From: Gyromitra esculenta | Lineage: Eukaryota > Ascomycota > Pezizomycetes > Pezizales > Discinaceae | Direction: 5' to 3' | NCBI GenBank assembly: GCA_038503075.1 | Contig: JBCAML010000020.1 | Coordinates: 124,001-188,000, forward strand | DNA: 64,000 nt | Shown: one piece after another, positions 35,281-45,837 of the stretch | Layout: each line of letters opens with the position of its first letter | How positions within the stretch are numbered: position 1 is the stretch's first letter | The notes under the pieces: generated by a model | Database searches by the model: none | Seen by the model: only the letters and a program-made list of their open reading frames with translations | Told to the model about the DNA's origin: nothing | Translations under genes and position numbers: made by a program

Positions 35281-36261
35281 CTTGATGACTCGATGGTTTC
35301 AGCGAAGAAGGCTGAAACTGTATCTGGTGTTAGTAATTGGGTTATATCACAAGCCAGTCGGTTTATATGGACAGTTTAGCCACTTACAAAAGCAAAGGGG
35401 CTCCCTTAGACCAATGGAACGATTTAGCAGGCGTATTTAAGTGCTAGTTGTATTCTGGGATGGAGAATTTTGCTATTCACTTGGTTAGGGGTGAGGGGTG
35501 AGCTGCAGGAATCTGAGTGCACAAAATTTTCACTAGCGGTTCGTGGGTACTGGGTTAGGTTAGCTGCTTCCCGTTTGTCCTTGCCACCATATATCCGTTC
35601 ACGCAATATTGTAGCTGAATTTTATACAGAGATTAGATAGCTGAATGTCCGATTCTCAAGTATATGATAGCGAGTTTCACTCAAAAGGGGGGATTTCACT
35701 GGTTATAAAGATATTGAACGAGCTGCTGCAGTATTGGGTGGCGATGGCTGCTGGAGGCTGATGGTTTGTCTTGTTAATGGGTTGGTCATCCAGCGAGTCA
35801 TGCACGGTGCAGCACTCGTCGGAGATAGAATGGTAGCTGAGCCACCGGCGCGAGCAATTACATATCGCCTTCTCTGGGCATACCCTCTTCCTTCTTCCCC
35901 CAACAACATGTTTCCGAAAGTAACTCATTTAAAACAGCGAAAGCGATCACTCCTTTGTCACACATTCTCTAGACTGAACTCCTCACCGCTCTTAAGCTTT
36001 TCATTTCCACTAAATCCAGCGACAGTCATTACAATCAACTCGGAAGGTACGTGGATGTGGCATTCTCAGGACCCGCTAGCCTTACCATCAAATAAATACA
36101 TTTCTTCATTACCTTGATTACCCCCTTTACCGGTTTATAGAGGGAGAATTGTGTAGATAGCGAAGTGGCTTCCAGAGTTGTAGCTCAAACACTCCCACCA
36201 GGATTCCATATTTCGAGCAGCAGGCCCTACGCCAAAGAGAGAGGCAAAGAGGCGGACAACC
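35281..36261. other. Divergent intergenic region
   Basis: Lies between the starts of two divergent hypothetical genes and probably holds both promoters. No gene recognised; short ORFs overlap on both strands. Confidence 0.45.
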
Positions 36262-37329
36262 ATGTCTACCCTCGAAGCAACCAAGATGCCTAGGGCACGC
36301 ACCGCTATTCCCGCACCTATTCGAGCTGGAAACCGTAGCCATAAACCCACCATAAGAGCAGTCCGTCCGCCAGACCAGCGGAGAGCTGTCCCACTCGAGG
36401 AAGGCAGAAAGGTAGCCCGAGACCCCATCAGCTCCCCGGAGGACAATGGAGGGATTGGGGTCATCCCAGTAAGTTACAGCTTCCACCACTATATCAAAAA
36501 ATAAATTAATCAAGAGCAGTCTTTCGCTGCTAGTACTCCTCTTCTAGGAGCTACGGTTGCCCGGAAAGACGGAATATCTACCAAGCCTTTGAATGTGGTT
36601 CCAGGAACCAGTTCGGTTTGCTACTTGAGGCCTCGCTATAGACCTATTGCGATGGAGGCATCTCTGGCGAAGATGAAGATAGAGAAGCAAAACGAAGATG
36701 GTCTGATGGAAAATGCAGAATCTGTAGGATCTGCAGCGCTGTGTAAGATTTCTATCTCTTAGCAATAACAAGCAGCGTTCCAATCTTTATTTCGCGATTT
36801 TGTTCATGGCCATCTATGTCTGTGATCTATACTAATGTGGTCCATTAGCTAGGACCACCACCGAAAGCACATCTATCCTAACAAGGGTTAACACACCCAC
36901 CCCCGGCGCTGAACCTGAATCTAAAAATAAAGCCGACGCCGACATCACTTTTAAAACAGAAAGCAGAACTCACAGTCCACAACCCCCCATTCCCGTTTAT
37001 CAAAACAAAGAACCCACCAAGACTGTGAGCGTCAACTACAGTCGCCCGCAGAAGCCGGCCACATCCCTCGGATTGCGTTTTCGTTGCCGCCAGACGTGTC
37101 GTGACGCAGGGGAGCTATTACGTCGTCCAAGCCGGTTGGCGTCGAAAGCGTTCTCCTTGGCTACGTATGGACCGGTATCTAAAACCAATATCCAAGGTGG
37201 GTGTTCACATGCCGCTGCATGGTGCTACATTGTGCTAATAAGGTTGTATTTCTAGCGGAATATGATGCGGCCGATCGAAAATCACAGAAGAATGCTAGGT
37301 ATCATCCCAGGCTTGGGCGTCAAATATAG
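36262..37329 (+). CDS. Hypothetical basic protein, 283 aa, four exons
   Basis: Exons 36262-36468, 36520-36742, 36849-37196, 37256-37329, with introns of 51 (GTAAGT...AGCAG), 106 (GTAAGA...ATTAG) and 59 bp (GTGGGT, GCTAATAAG branch, TTCTAG). The frame stays open through all junctions and ends at TAG 37327. The protein is rich in Arg, Pro and Ser; motifs include VRPPDQRRAVPLEEGRKVA, a helix AMEASLAKMKIEKQNED and a basic C-terminus (DRKSQKNARYHPRLGRQI). No signal peptide or known domain. Each exon alone looks like a random short ORF; only the joined model looks coding. It sits 317 bp from a transposon nest yet appears intact. Function unknown. Confidence 0.55.
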
Positions 37330-37645
37330 CTATCTGGATTTAGGATGCACAATGTCTTTCTGATAAGGCTGAGGCTAGGGAGCGACAATATAGTTATAGG
37401 TGAGCTATGGAACTGTAGATGATAGTGTGAAAGTGTTCTACGGTCGACTTGTAGCTGGACGTTGAAGATCGAGTATTCGATGCGGCTAAGCACAAATAAT
37501 TCTTGTTTATTCTCTCTTTCTTCGTTCCTGTACGTTTTAGGTAGTCCTTGATGTCATTATAGGCCTGAGTTTATTTTGTAACGAATCGTTTATAAATAAA
37601 TAATAGTGTTTTGATCCGTTAAAGTAAGCAATTGCTGTAGATGTA
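37330..37645. other. 3' flank up to the transposon nest
   Basis: Presumed 3' UTR and spacer; the TA at 37644-37645 is the left target duplication of the Tc1/mariner element. Confidence 0.5.
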
Positions 37646-37675
37646 CAGTTGGTGAACAAAAGTGACCGTCCGACA
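37646..37675 (+). repeat. Left TIR of Tc1/mariner element
   Basis: About 30 bp, inverted match to 41362-41391 with one mismatch (A/G at position 10), preceded by target TA. Confidence 0.9.
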
Positions 37676-37882
37676 CAACACAACGCAACACAAACACACG
37701 AGCCTCAATGATGTCTCCTCCTCATACCACAACCCAAAAAAATGCTAAAAATCTAAAATCAATGCGAAAAGAATGGGGTGATTTTCAGCATGGTTGCGCA
37801 GTGGGGTTACACGAAGCAGGAATCTCGTTCTCTAAGGTTTCTGAGATGGTTGGGATACCGAAATCATCTCTCACAACTGCAC

Positions 37883-38303
37883 TCTCACGGTTTGATTCCT
37901 CGTTAAGCCCTTCAGTATCCCTGAAGGTGAGCCATGCTACTTAAGCGAGAGGTCAAACGACAAGAGTCACGATGTTTCTACAGGTCCTACGTGGGTCTAA
38001 CTCAAGGCGAGTTAGGTGTAAAGGTTTTCACAGCAACAGCGACCGCGAGGATTCTGAGGTAGAATCGAGGTAGTATTAAAACAATACAGCAGAAGTAAAA
38101 TAAAAACGTTGCTTAAAAGAAGAAGAAAGAAAAACTACGAGACGACAAAACCTATTCTCCTTATATACCCCGCTTTTCCTGTCCAGAGCCCGTAACCGAA
38201 CATAACCGAAAAACAAAGACATTATTACCCAAAAGAAAACCCATGACCCACGAACATCAGTTCTAACCGAACCCTAACCCATTATCCTTCTTCATCCGTG
38301 AAA
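37883..38303 (-). mobile_element. Solo LTR A (chromovirus family), 421 bp
   Basis: Ends TCTCACGG and CCGTGAAA; flanked by perfect 5-bp duplications TGCAC (37878-37882 and 38304-38308). Homologous over its length to the LTRs of the element at 41724-47609, in the same (minus) orientation. Inserted into the transposase HTH/GRPR segment. Confidence 0.92.
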
Positions 38304-38791
38304 TGCACGGCAGCGCTACATCAAAACCGGCCATGTTAAACCACTTAAACGCCCTGGCAGACCCCGAAAAACTACAAAGCGTGATGAGCGGCACCTACTT
38401 GTTGCTTCTAAGCGAAACCGTGATCTTCCCTAGTGGCGTTTTCATGTTGAATTCGCGAGAAACCTTTCAACTCGCACAATCAGAAGACGCCTTGCAGAAC
38501 ACGGTGTGCACAAGCATATCAAAGCTGAATGCCCAAAGTTGACGCCTTTACTAGCTCGTCGGAGGCTGATATGGTGCCTCAAGTACTGTAACTGGACACT
38601 GGAGATGTGGAGATGGGTGGTATGGAGTGATGAATGCAGTGTGGAGAAATATGCAGATCCAGTAGTGCAATGGGTCTTCAGAACAGCAAAAGAAAAGTGG
38701 TTACCTGAATGTGTTAAGGGGGTCAGAAAGTCAGGATGGGTGAAGAAGATGATTTGGGCCTGTTTTGCAGGGGGATTGAAAGGTACCTGTA

Positions 38792-39213
38792 TCTCACGGT
38801 CTTGACTTCTCGTTAAGCCCTTCAGTATCCCTGAAGGTGAGCAGTGCTACTTAAGCGAGAGATCAAGCAACAAGAGTCACAATGTTTCTACAGGTCCTAT
38901 GTGGGTCTAACTCAAGGCGAGTTAAGTGTAAAGGTTTTCACAGCAACAGCGACCGTGAGGATTCTGAGACAGAATCGAGGTAGTATTAAAAGAATACAGT
39001 AGAAGTAAAATAAGAACGTTGCTTAAGGAGAGAAAAGAAAGAGAACCAAGACGACCAAAATCCTTTGCTTAAATACCTCACTTTCCCGTAACACAAATGT
39101 CAATCCGACAACAACCGAAACATAACCGAACAACAAAGCCATTATACCCAAAGAAATCCTTCGTGACTACCAACAACATCATCCTAACCCATTACCCGGT
39201 TCTATCCGTGAAA
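38792..39213 (-). mobile_element. Solo LTR B (chromovirus family), 422 bp
   Basis: Ends TCTCACGG and CCGTGAAA; target duplication CTGTA at 38787-38791 and 39214-39218. Very similar to LTR A. Inserted just after the GGLKG motif of the transposase. Confidence 0.92.
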
Positions 39214-39226
39214 CTGTAGTGGAATG

Positions 39227-39493
39227 TGTCAAAGTAAGACTCACGTGCATATCATGTGATCGGTCATACAACATTCCGGAGCGGATGGTTGGTTGTACCG
39301 ACTCGGATAGAATGTTATACTGCGACGGATAGAATAGTGTGCGGGGAACAATAGTGCAAAAGCAAACAGCACTGAGAAGGATTTTACTTAAGTACGGTGT
39401 ATAGGAGTAGCTTTAGTTATTATCAATATCAATTAGTATCTCCCTCACACCAGCTATCCTGTTTACCCACTGTCTTGTGCCTATATTCTAATA
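39227..39493 (-). mobile_element. Short solo LTR of a second family, 267 bp
   Basis: Flanked by perfect GAATG duplications (39222-39226 and 39494-39498). Read on the minus strand it begins TATTAGAATATAGGC and ends CTTTGACA, so it is TG..CA-like with the initial TG mutated to TA. No similarity to the LTR A-G family. Size and ends suit a Copia-type LTR, but no internal region is present to prove it. It lies 8 bp from the right duplication of LTR B. Confidence 0.68.
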
Positions 39494-39557
39494 GAATGAA
39501 GACTAAAAAGGGTGGGAGAGTGAATGCTCCAGCATATGTGCGGACATTGGAGTTCTC

Positions 39558-40417
39558 TCTCACGGTTCAGTCCCTCGTTAAGCCTTTCTGATCCCGGAAG
39601 GTGAGCAGTGCTACTTAAGCGAGGTACTAACACGTTCGAGGAGTGCAGTGTTTCTAGAAGTTCTACGTTGGATATACTTCAAGGCGATGTATCGGCGATG
39701 TTTCACAGCGACAGCGAAGGCTTTGATGTAGAACTGAGCTAGTATTAAAGTAATACAGGTAGAAGTGAAAGTAGAACATTTTCATGGATTGACTTGGAAG
39801 ATGAATCGTGGTTTGACTAGGCGACTGTATTGTTGTTTGAATGGTTGTATAATTCCTTTGTTGTTCGGTTATGTGTAGGGTGGTTGGAATAATGTTTTTG
39901 TGTTTCAGTTGTTGTCGGTTTGTTGTCGGTGTTACCGAAAAGCGGGGTATTTAAGGGAGGATTTTGGTCGCTTTAGTTTCTCTTCTTTCTCTTCTTTCCT
40001 TAAGAACGTTCTCGTTACCTTCTGCTGTAACTATCAAATACCACTTCGGTTCTACCTCGAACACTCGCTGTCGCTGTCCACTCTGCTGCACTTATCTCGC
40101 CTTGAGATAAGAACTTTGTAGAACTTGTAGAAACGCCGCACTCTTTGAACGTGTTAGGATCTCGCTTAAGTAGCACTGCTCACCTTCAGGGATACTGAAG
40201 GGCTTGACGAGTGACTCAACCGTGAGAAACATTGCTTAAGGAAAGAGAAAGAAGAAGATACAAAACGACCGAAACCCAACACTTAAATACCCCGCTTTCT
40301 GCATACCATGACTCATACCCAAACCATAACCGAACAACAAAGCCATTATTCACCCTAACCAAAACTGTAACAACCCACATATTATCCTTGACCCTTTACC
40401 TATTCTTATCTGTGAAA
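39558..40417 (-). mobile_element. Solo LTR C (chromovirus family), split by LTR D
   Basis: Two pieces, 39558-39779 and 40233-40417, about 407 bp together. Ends TCTCACGG and CTGTGAAA; target duplication TTCTC at 39553-39557 and 40418-40422. It interrupts the transposase between LEF and LLDFLEELREMG, which join in frame once it is removed. More diverged than A and B. Confidence 0.9.
39780..40227 (+). mobile_element. Solo LTR D (chromovirus family), 448 bp, nested in LTR C
   Basis: Plus-strand orientation: begins TTTCATGG, ends CCGTGAGA; target duplication AACAT at 39775-39779 and 40228-40232. Its insertion in LTR C postdates C. Confidence 0.92.
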
Positions 40418-40584
40418 TTCTCTTTGTTGGATTTCCTTGAAGAATTACGGGAGATGGGTATAAACCCAATCTTTATGCAGGATAATGCTAGGGTTCATAC
40501 AGCAGAGCGGACAATGGCTTGGATGACAGAAAATGGAGTGGAAGTGCTGGAAGACTGGCCTGCTTATTCACCTGATCTCAATCC

Positions 40585-41004
40585 TTTCACGGAAGAAACC
40601 GGGTAATGAGTTAAGATGAAATTGTTGGTAGTAAGCGAAGGGTTGTCGAAGTATAATGGCTTTGTTGTTCAGTTGCTTTTCGGTTGTTGCTAGGTTGTTG
40701 TTGGTACTACATGAAAGCGGGGTATTTAAACGGAGGATTTTGGTCGTTCTTGTTCCTTTCTTCTTTCTCTCTTTAAGCAACGTTCTCGTTTACCTTCTTC
40801 TATAATTGTCGGAATACTATCTCGGTTCTACCTCAGAACCCTCGCTGTCGCTGTCCACTCCACTGCACTTATCTCGCCTTGAGATAGACCCCTCGTAGAA
40901 CCTGTAGAAACGCCGCACTCTTTGAACGTGTTGATACATCGTTTAAGTAGCACCGCTCACCTTCAGGGATACTGAAGGGCTTAACGAGGGACCCAACCGT
41001 GAGA
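40585..41004 (+). mobile_element. Solo LTR E (chromovirus family), 420 bp
   Basis: Begins TTTCACGG, ends CCGTGAGA; target duplication AATCC at 40580-40584 and 41005-41009. It splits the transposase DLNP|IEHVW motif, which rejoins exactly. Confidence 0.92.
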
Positions 41005-41361
41005 AATCCTATCGAGCATGTTTGGGTCCACTTCAAGAAGCTCTACCATGAGTACTACCCCCATTTAGCCAATGATACTAGGTCACCAGATGTTTTAAAA
41101 CCGATCATGGAAGATGCTATTATCCACTGCTGGGAACTTCTTCCTGACTCTCTTTTTTAGAAATTGGTAGAAAGCATCCCAAGGCGCATTGAGGCAGTCA
41201 TAAAGGCAAAGGGGTGGTATACAAAGTATTAAACATAATATTATTTATTTATACATACTATTAAACTTATATATAAAAGACCAGCACTAATCTCAATAAA
41301 CTGTGGTTGTGGGGTGGATTTAGAGTGATCTTGTGGATGTGTGAAACCTTGTTGCTATGGG

Positions 41362-41391
41362 GGTCGGACGGTCACTTTTGTCCACCAACTG
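41362..41391 (-). repeat. Right TIR of Tc1/mariner element
   Basis: Inverted partner of 37646-37675, followed by target TA at 41392-41393. Confidence 0.9.
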
Positions 41392-41393
41392 TA

Positions 41394-41510
41394 GATATAT
41401 GGTGTTTGTTGTGGTTGATGAAAAGTTACGATTTGAATCGTGTAAAAGAGCCACTAACACTGTGACTAAATTCTCGAGATATAGCGAGGACACTAAATCT
41501 AGTATATCAG
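41394..41510. other. Spacer between Tc1/mariner element and LTR G
   Basis: 117 bp, host or older repeat sequence; no feature recognised. Confidence 0.4.
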
Positions 41511-41723
41511 TTTCATGGATGGTTGTTATGTTGCTCGGTTAAGCGGTATGGGTGTTTGGTTGCGTTGTTTAACTGTTGTGTTATGCCTTCCTTGGTTTCC
41601 TTTACAATGAGTCATACGTTTGTCATCAGAGAAGTGGATTATGAGTATATAAGCGAAGGGATTCCCCCTCTTGTTGTACTTTTCTTTCTTCTTCTTTAAG
41701 CAACGTCTTCTATAGTATACTCG

Positions 41724-42173
41724 TCTCACGGTTCAGTCCCTCGTTAAGCCCTTCAGTATCCCTGAAGGTGAGCAGTGCTACTTAAGCGAGGTTCTAACAC
41801 GTTCGAGGAGTGCGGTGTTTCTACAAGTTCTACAAGGGGTTTTATCTCCAGGCGAGATAGGTGCAGCGAAGTGGACAGCGACAGCGAGGGTTCTGAGGTA
41901 GAACCGAGATGGTATTGTAACAATTACAGAAGAAGGTAAACGAGAACGTTGCTTAAGGAAAGAAGAAGGAAAAAGACATAAACGACCAAAATCCTTTACT
42001 TAAATACCCCGCTTTTCCTGTGACACCAACAACAACCCGACAACAACCGAAACACCAAGACATTGTTCCAACGACTGAAATATAACCGACCAATAAAGAA
42101 CTCATACAACCATCCAAGCAAATAACAAAACAAACAACCTGACCACGATTCCTTCCTAAGTTAATCCATGAAA
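41724..42173 (-). repeat. 3' LTR of the chromovirus
   Basis: 450 bp, plus-strand ends TCTCACGG and CCATGAAA. Contains a two-level stem-loop at 41740-41790 conserved in all family copies, and the last codons of the pol reading frame. Confidence 0.93.
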
Positions 42174-44959
42174 GTAGCTCCCCCCTTCAAGCGTGAGCTC
42201 CTGCGAATACTAGGACTAGCCAACATTGGAATAGCTAGGAACTTTTCTAGTGCCGAAGTATCTGCAAGGTCTTCCGCGGGTTCCCAGGTAGGATGCGCAT
42301 AACCGGTCCACTCAACGAGGTATTGTTGTTTCTTACGATAAATTCGTTGGTCCAAGATTTTCTCGATGTAATATTCCTCTTGGTCATTGACAATGACAGG
42401 CGCCGGTGGAGGAATGATTTGTCCTGGGAGAGCGTCATGGGCCGCAGGTTTCAATAAAGAAACGTGGAAGACAGGGTGATACTTGACCAAGGCCGGAAGG
42501 TCAACTTCATAGGCAAAGGGGGAAACTATTTTCTTGATCGGATATGGTCCCATCCACTTCCAATCCAGTTTCCTCGCATTACGGTTTGTTCGGATGTTCT
42601 TCATTGACACGAAGACTTGGTCATTTATCTGGTACGCCGGGGCTGGTATCCGATGTTTATTCGTAGCTATCTCTTGAATATCCTGTGCCGTTCTGATTTG
42701 AATACGGAGATAGTCGTTCAATTCTTCCATCTTACTAGCAAAAGATGCAGCATCTAAGCTCTGGGAAGCCAATTTGATCGGCACAACGGAGGTATCGAAG
42801 CGTGGATGATAACCATAATTGGCAAAGAAGGGGGAGACTTTAGTACTGGCCGATTCTTGGTTATTCGCAGAGAACTCGGCCATCGGTAGCCATTTACTCC
42901 AATCTTCCTGTTGGTAGGATACGTAAGAACGAAGATATTGTTCCATCACAGCATTGAGTCTTTCGGTCTGTCCGTCTGTTTCCGGATGGAAGGCAGTGGA
43001 CATTCGAGGTTGAATCCCGAGGCGTTGGCAAAGTTCTTTCCAAAAATGAGCAGTAAATTGAGTCCCGCGGTCAGAGGTAACGTGCGAGGGTAATCCGTGG
43101 AGTTTCCATATATGTTGGAGATATAGATCAGCAACATCTCTGGAGTTGACCGTTGTATTACAGGGAATCAAATGTCGCATTTTGGATAAACGGTCGACCA
43201 CGACCATGATTGCATCGTACCCGTCTGATTCTGGAAGACCTGTTACGAAATCCATCGAAATTTCCTGCCAGGGACGGTTGGGAATAGGAAGAGGGCGGAG
43301 GACGCCTTGAGTACGCTGAGTCATAGGCTTCGCTTTTTGGCAGATATGGCAGTTCCTAACGTATTTGCCAATCGATTCTCTCATTTTGGGCCAGTAAAAG
43401 CTTCTGGAGAGGAGTTCGAAAGTCTTATCTCGTCCGGGATGTCCTGCCGCAGGGGTATCATGATGTCTTCTAATCAGTTCCAATCGGAGGGGATCAAAGT
43501 CTGGAACATAAAGGTTTCCTCGATAATAGAGCTTATCGTCTCTTTTGGTACACTCGCTAAGGGTGATTTCCTTCGATTGTTGTTCCTTGTTTTCTAATGC
43601 TAGAAGTATTCTTTCAGGGAATTTATCAGCAATATATCCTTCTAGAAAGAGCTTTTCTAGGGGGGCGTCCAATTCAGCGGCTTCATTTGACAAAGAAGCC
43701 GACAACAAACTTAGCTTAGGATCAACGTTTTCTTTCTTCAACACTACTTGGCTCTGGTGTGCCAGTCTTTCATCCCCTTCCTTGGGGAGATCTCCTGATC
43801 TCCTAGTAAGTGCATCGGGTTTTCCTCCTTGGCTCCCTGGTCGGTATGTGATCACGAAGTCGAAGCGTGATAGGTATTCAGCCCATCTGGCTTGTCGACG
43901 GTTCAGTTGCTTGGTACTCATGAAGTATTCAAGGTTCTTATGATCGCTAATAACGTCAATGGGGTGCTTTGAGCCTTCTAGCTCCGGTCGCCATTCTTCA
44001 AACACTCGGATTATGGCCAATAACTCCTTGTCGTAAATCTCATAGTTGCACTCGGCGGGGGAGTGTTTCTTTGAGAAAAAGGCTACCGGGTGTAATACTC
44101 CTGCATCATCGTATTGAGATAGCACTCCTCCGGATACGAAGTCGGAGGCGTCGGTTTCCACAATGATTTTTTTGTCAGGGTCGAAGTGGATGAGGATTGG
44201 GGCAGTGGTAAAAGCATGTTTAAGGTTTTCGAATGCTATATCAGCTTCCACAGTCCATTCGAAGACAATGCCTTTTTTGGTGAGGGCGGTGAGCGGGGCA
44301 GCGAGTTTGGAGAATCCTAGAATGAATCGACGGTAAAAATTGGCAAAACCTAGAAAAGCTTGGACGTCTTTTACACTCTTTGGTGTCCCCCATTCTCGGA
44401 CGGCTTTAAGTTTCTCCTCGTCCATTTTGATACCATCAGGAGTGAGAATAAGACCAAGGTACTTAGTAGTCTGTACCTCAAACTCACATTTCTCCGGTTT
44501 TAACAGGATCTCGTTATCTTGGAGGGTTTGGAGGACCTTGCGGACATGAATCTGATGCTCTGCGAAGGTATCGCTATAGATGAGAATGTCATCCAGATAC
44601 GCGGTGCAGAATATATCCAGATATTCTTTCAAGCAGTCGTTGACAAATCGTTGAAACGTCCCGGGTGCATTAGTTAGACCGAATAGCATAACTTGATACT
44701 CATAGAGCCCATAACGGGTGCGGAAGGCGGTTTTCCATTCATCCCCTTCAGCAATACGGATTTGATGGTAGCCATCTCGGAGATCGAGTTTGGTGTACCA
44801 TTGTGCTTTCGCTAATCGGTCAAGTGTCTCACGGATAAGGGGAGAAGTATAACGATCCTTGACTGTAATTGCATTAAGACCCCGGTAGTCTACACATAAC
44901 CGGAGGGAGCCGTCGGCCTTTTTGACAAAGAGGACAGGGGATCCGGCGGGTGAAGAACT
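42161..44959 (-). pseudogene. pol: Chromovirus pol: RT (most), RNase H, integrase, chromodomain
   Basis: Open frame of over 900 codons, cut off from its N-terminus by a TGA at 44960-44962 (GFI*ASSSPAGSP, where an Arg codon is expected). Order: RT with LDLRDGYHQIRI, the QVMLFGLTNAPGTF block and catalytic YLDD; RNase H with ETDASDFVSGGVLSQ and ..YDKELLAII; integrase zinc finger (H..H then CHICQK); DDE core with MDFVTGLP, VVVDRLSKM, VTSDRGTQF and ..HPETDGQTERLN; C-terminal chromodomain (YYIEKILDQRIYRKKQQYL, VEWTGYAHPTWEPAEDL), which steers chromovirus integrases to marked chromatin. The reading frame ends TFMD-stop inside the 3' LTR. The longest ATG-initiated part starts at 44689. Confidence 0.93.
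42179..42188 (-). other. Polypurine tract of the chromovirus
   Basis: Minus strand AAGGGGGGAG, 5 bp before the 3' LTR begins (TTTCATGG): the usual plus-strand primer of LTR retrotransposons. It lies inside the pol reading frame. Confidence 0.7.
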
Positions 44960-44962
44960 GGC

Positions 44963-45820
44963 TCAGATAAACCCTTTCTCGAGATTGTCCTCAATGTATT
45001 TCTTTAAGACGATCAGCTCTTCTCGAGACATTCCGTACAGGGGGCCAAATGGTGCTTCCTTCCCGTCTTGAAGTTGTATCTTGTGGTCATAAGGTCGGCG
45101 TGGGGATAGGCCTTGAGCTTTCTTCTTATCAAACATATCTAAGAAGTCGTGATATTCGCGATTCTGGTTCTCCATTCTTCTTTTGTGGTTTTCTCCTCTA
45201 GAATTCTGTTAATTTCGTAGAAATGACATTGCAGTTCTTGTAGGGACCGCTTTCGAAAGGGTCCTAAAGCTGGTGGCGTTGATAAAAGAAACATTGAGCT
45301 TAATGGTACAGGGATTGAAGGGGCGGAGACGATAGAGGTATCGGAGGAGCAGTGCGCAGAGCTTTAGTAGTTAAACTCAACGCGTTTGTCAAAATGAAGG
45401 CGGACATCATGGTAGTTCATCCACGGAATTCCCAACACCAAGCAGAATGACCTAGCTGGGTTACAAAACACGGGCTTGTTCTTGATGCTGTTGGATAGAT
45501 AAATTGAGGTTCGCTATATGTGTAATGGCTCCTGAGGCAACAGGTCGTCCATCTATGACTTCCAGTTGTCTAGGGTTTTTTAGGGGGGAGAGAGGTAGAG
45601 AGTGGTGACTCGCAAATTCCTTATCAATGAAAGCGAATCCAGAGGCTCCAGTGTCCAATAGTGCATGGGTTTTAATAATTTTATTGCTATGGGAAATGTT
45701 ACAAGAAATAACGAAGTGTTCCCCATCCAACTGATCCTCCATGCAGATATCCGATACTGAAAACCCCGAGATAGAAAACGCAGACAAAGGTAAGGAAAAA
45801 GGAACCGAAGCAGGGTCACT
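44963..45820 (-). pseudogene. Chromovirus protease and start of RT, frameshifted
   Basis: 45787-45461 encodes a retropepsin-like region with the active-site motif ALLDTGASGFAFID. A frameshift after QHQEQA moves the continuation (CLVLGIPWMNYHDVRLHFDK) to another frame, which then meets a stop near 45366. 45175-44963 resumes with the linker and RT fingers ([34 protein letters not shown]) up to the TGA. At least two frame breaks plus the nonsense codon make this non-functional. Confidence 0.85.
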
Positions 45821-45837
45821 GATCGACTTCGGTGAAA

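Larger units (their letters stand above)
37708..41232 (+). pseudogene. Tc1-like DDE transposase gene, broken
   Basis: Transposase cuts and pastes the element at TA sites in the nucleus. Blocks in order: an HTH near residues 25-60 (GCAVGLHEAGISFSKVSEM), VKPLKRPGRPRKLQS (GRPR hook), WVVWSDECSVEKY with the first catalytic Asp, KKMIWACFAGGLKG, INPIFMQDNARVHTA with the second Asp, WPAYSPDLNPIEHVW with the Glu, then EAVIKAKGWYTKY and a stop. Gene pieces are 37708-37882, 38309-38791, 39219-39226 with 39499-39557, 40423-40584 and 41010-41232. Removing each LTR plus one 5-bp duplication keeps the frame. Independent damage: one frameshift after RPRKLQ, an in-frame TAG about 14 codons later, and a TAG at about 41158. 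It is therefore dead regardless of the insertions. Confidence 0.92.
37646..41391 (+). mobile_element. Tc1/mariner-superfamily transposon, interrupted by six LTR insertions
   Basis: Terminal inverted repeats CAGTTGGTGAACAAAAGTG... at 37646 and CAGTTGGTGGACAAAAGTG... (read inwards) ending at 41391 match over about 30 bp with one mismatch, and TA flanks both ends (37644-37645, 41392-41393). Without insertions the element would be roughly 1.7 kb, the usual size. The single gene it carries encodes a DDE transposase. Solo LTRs at 37883, 38792, 39227, 39558 (with 39780 inside it) and 40585 have swollen it to 3.7 kb. The order of insertions is readable from the target duplications. Confidence 0.93.
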
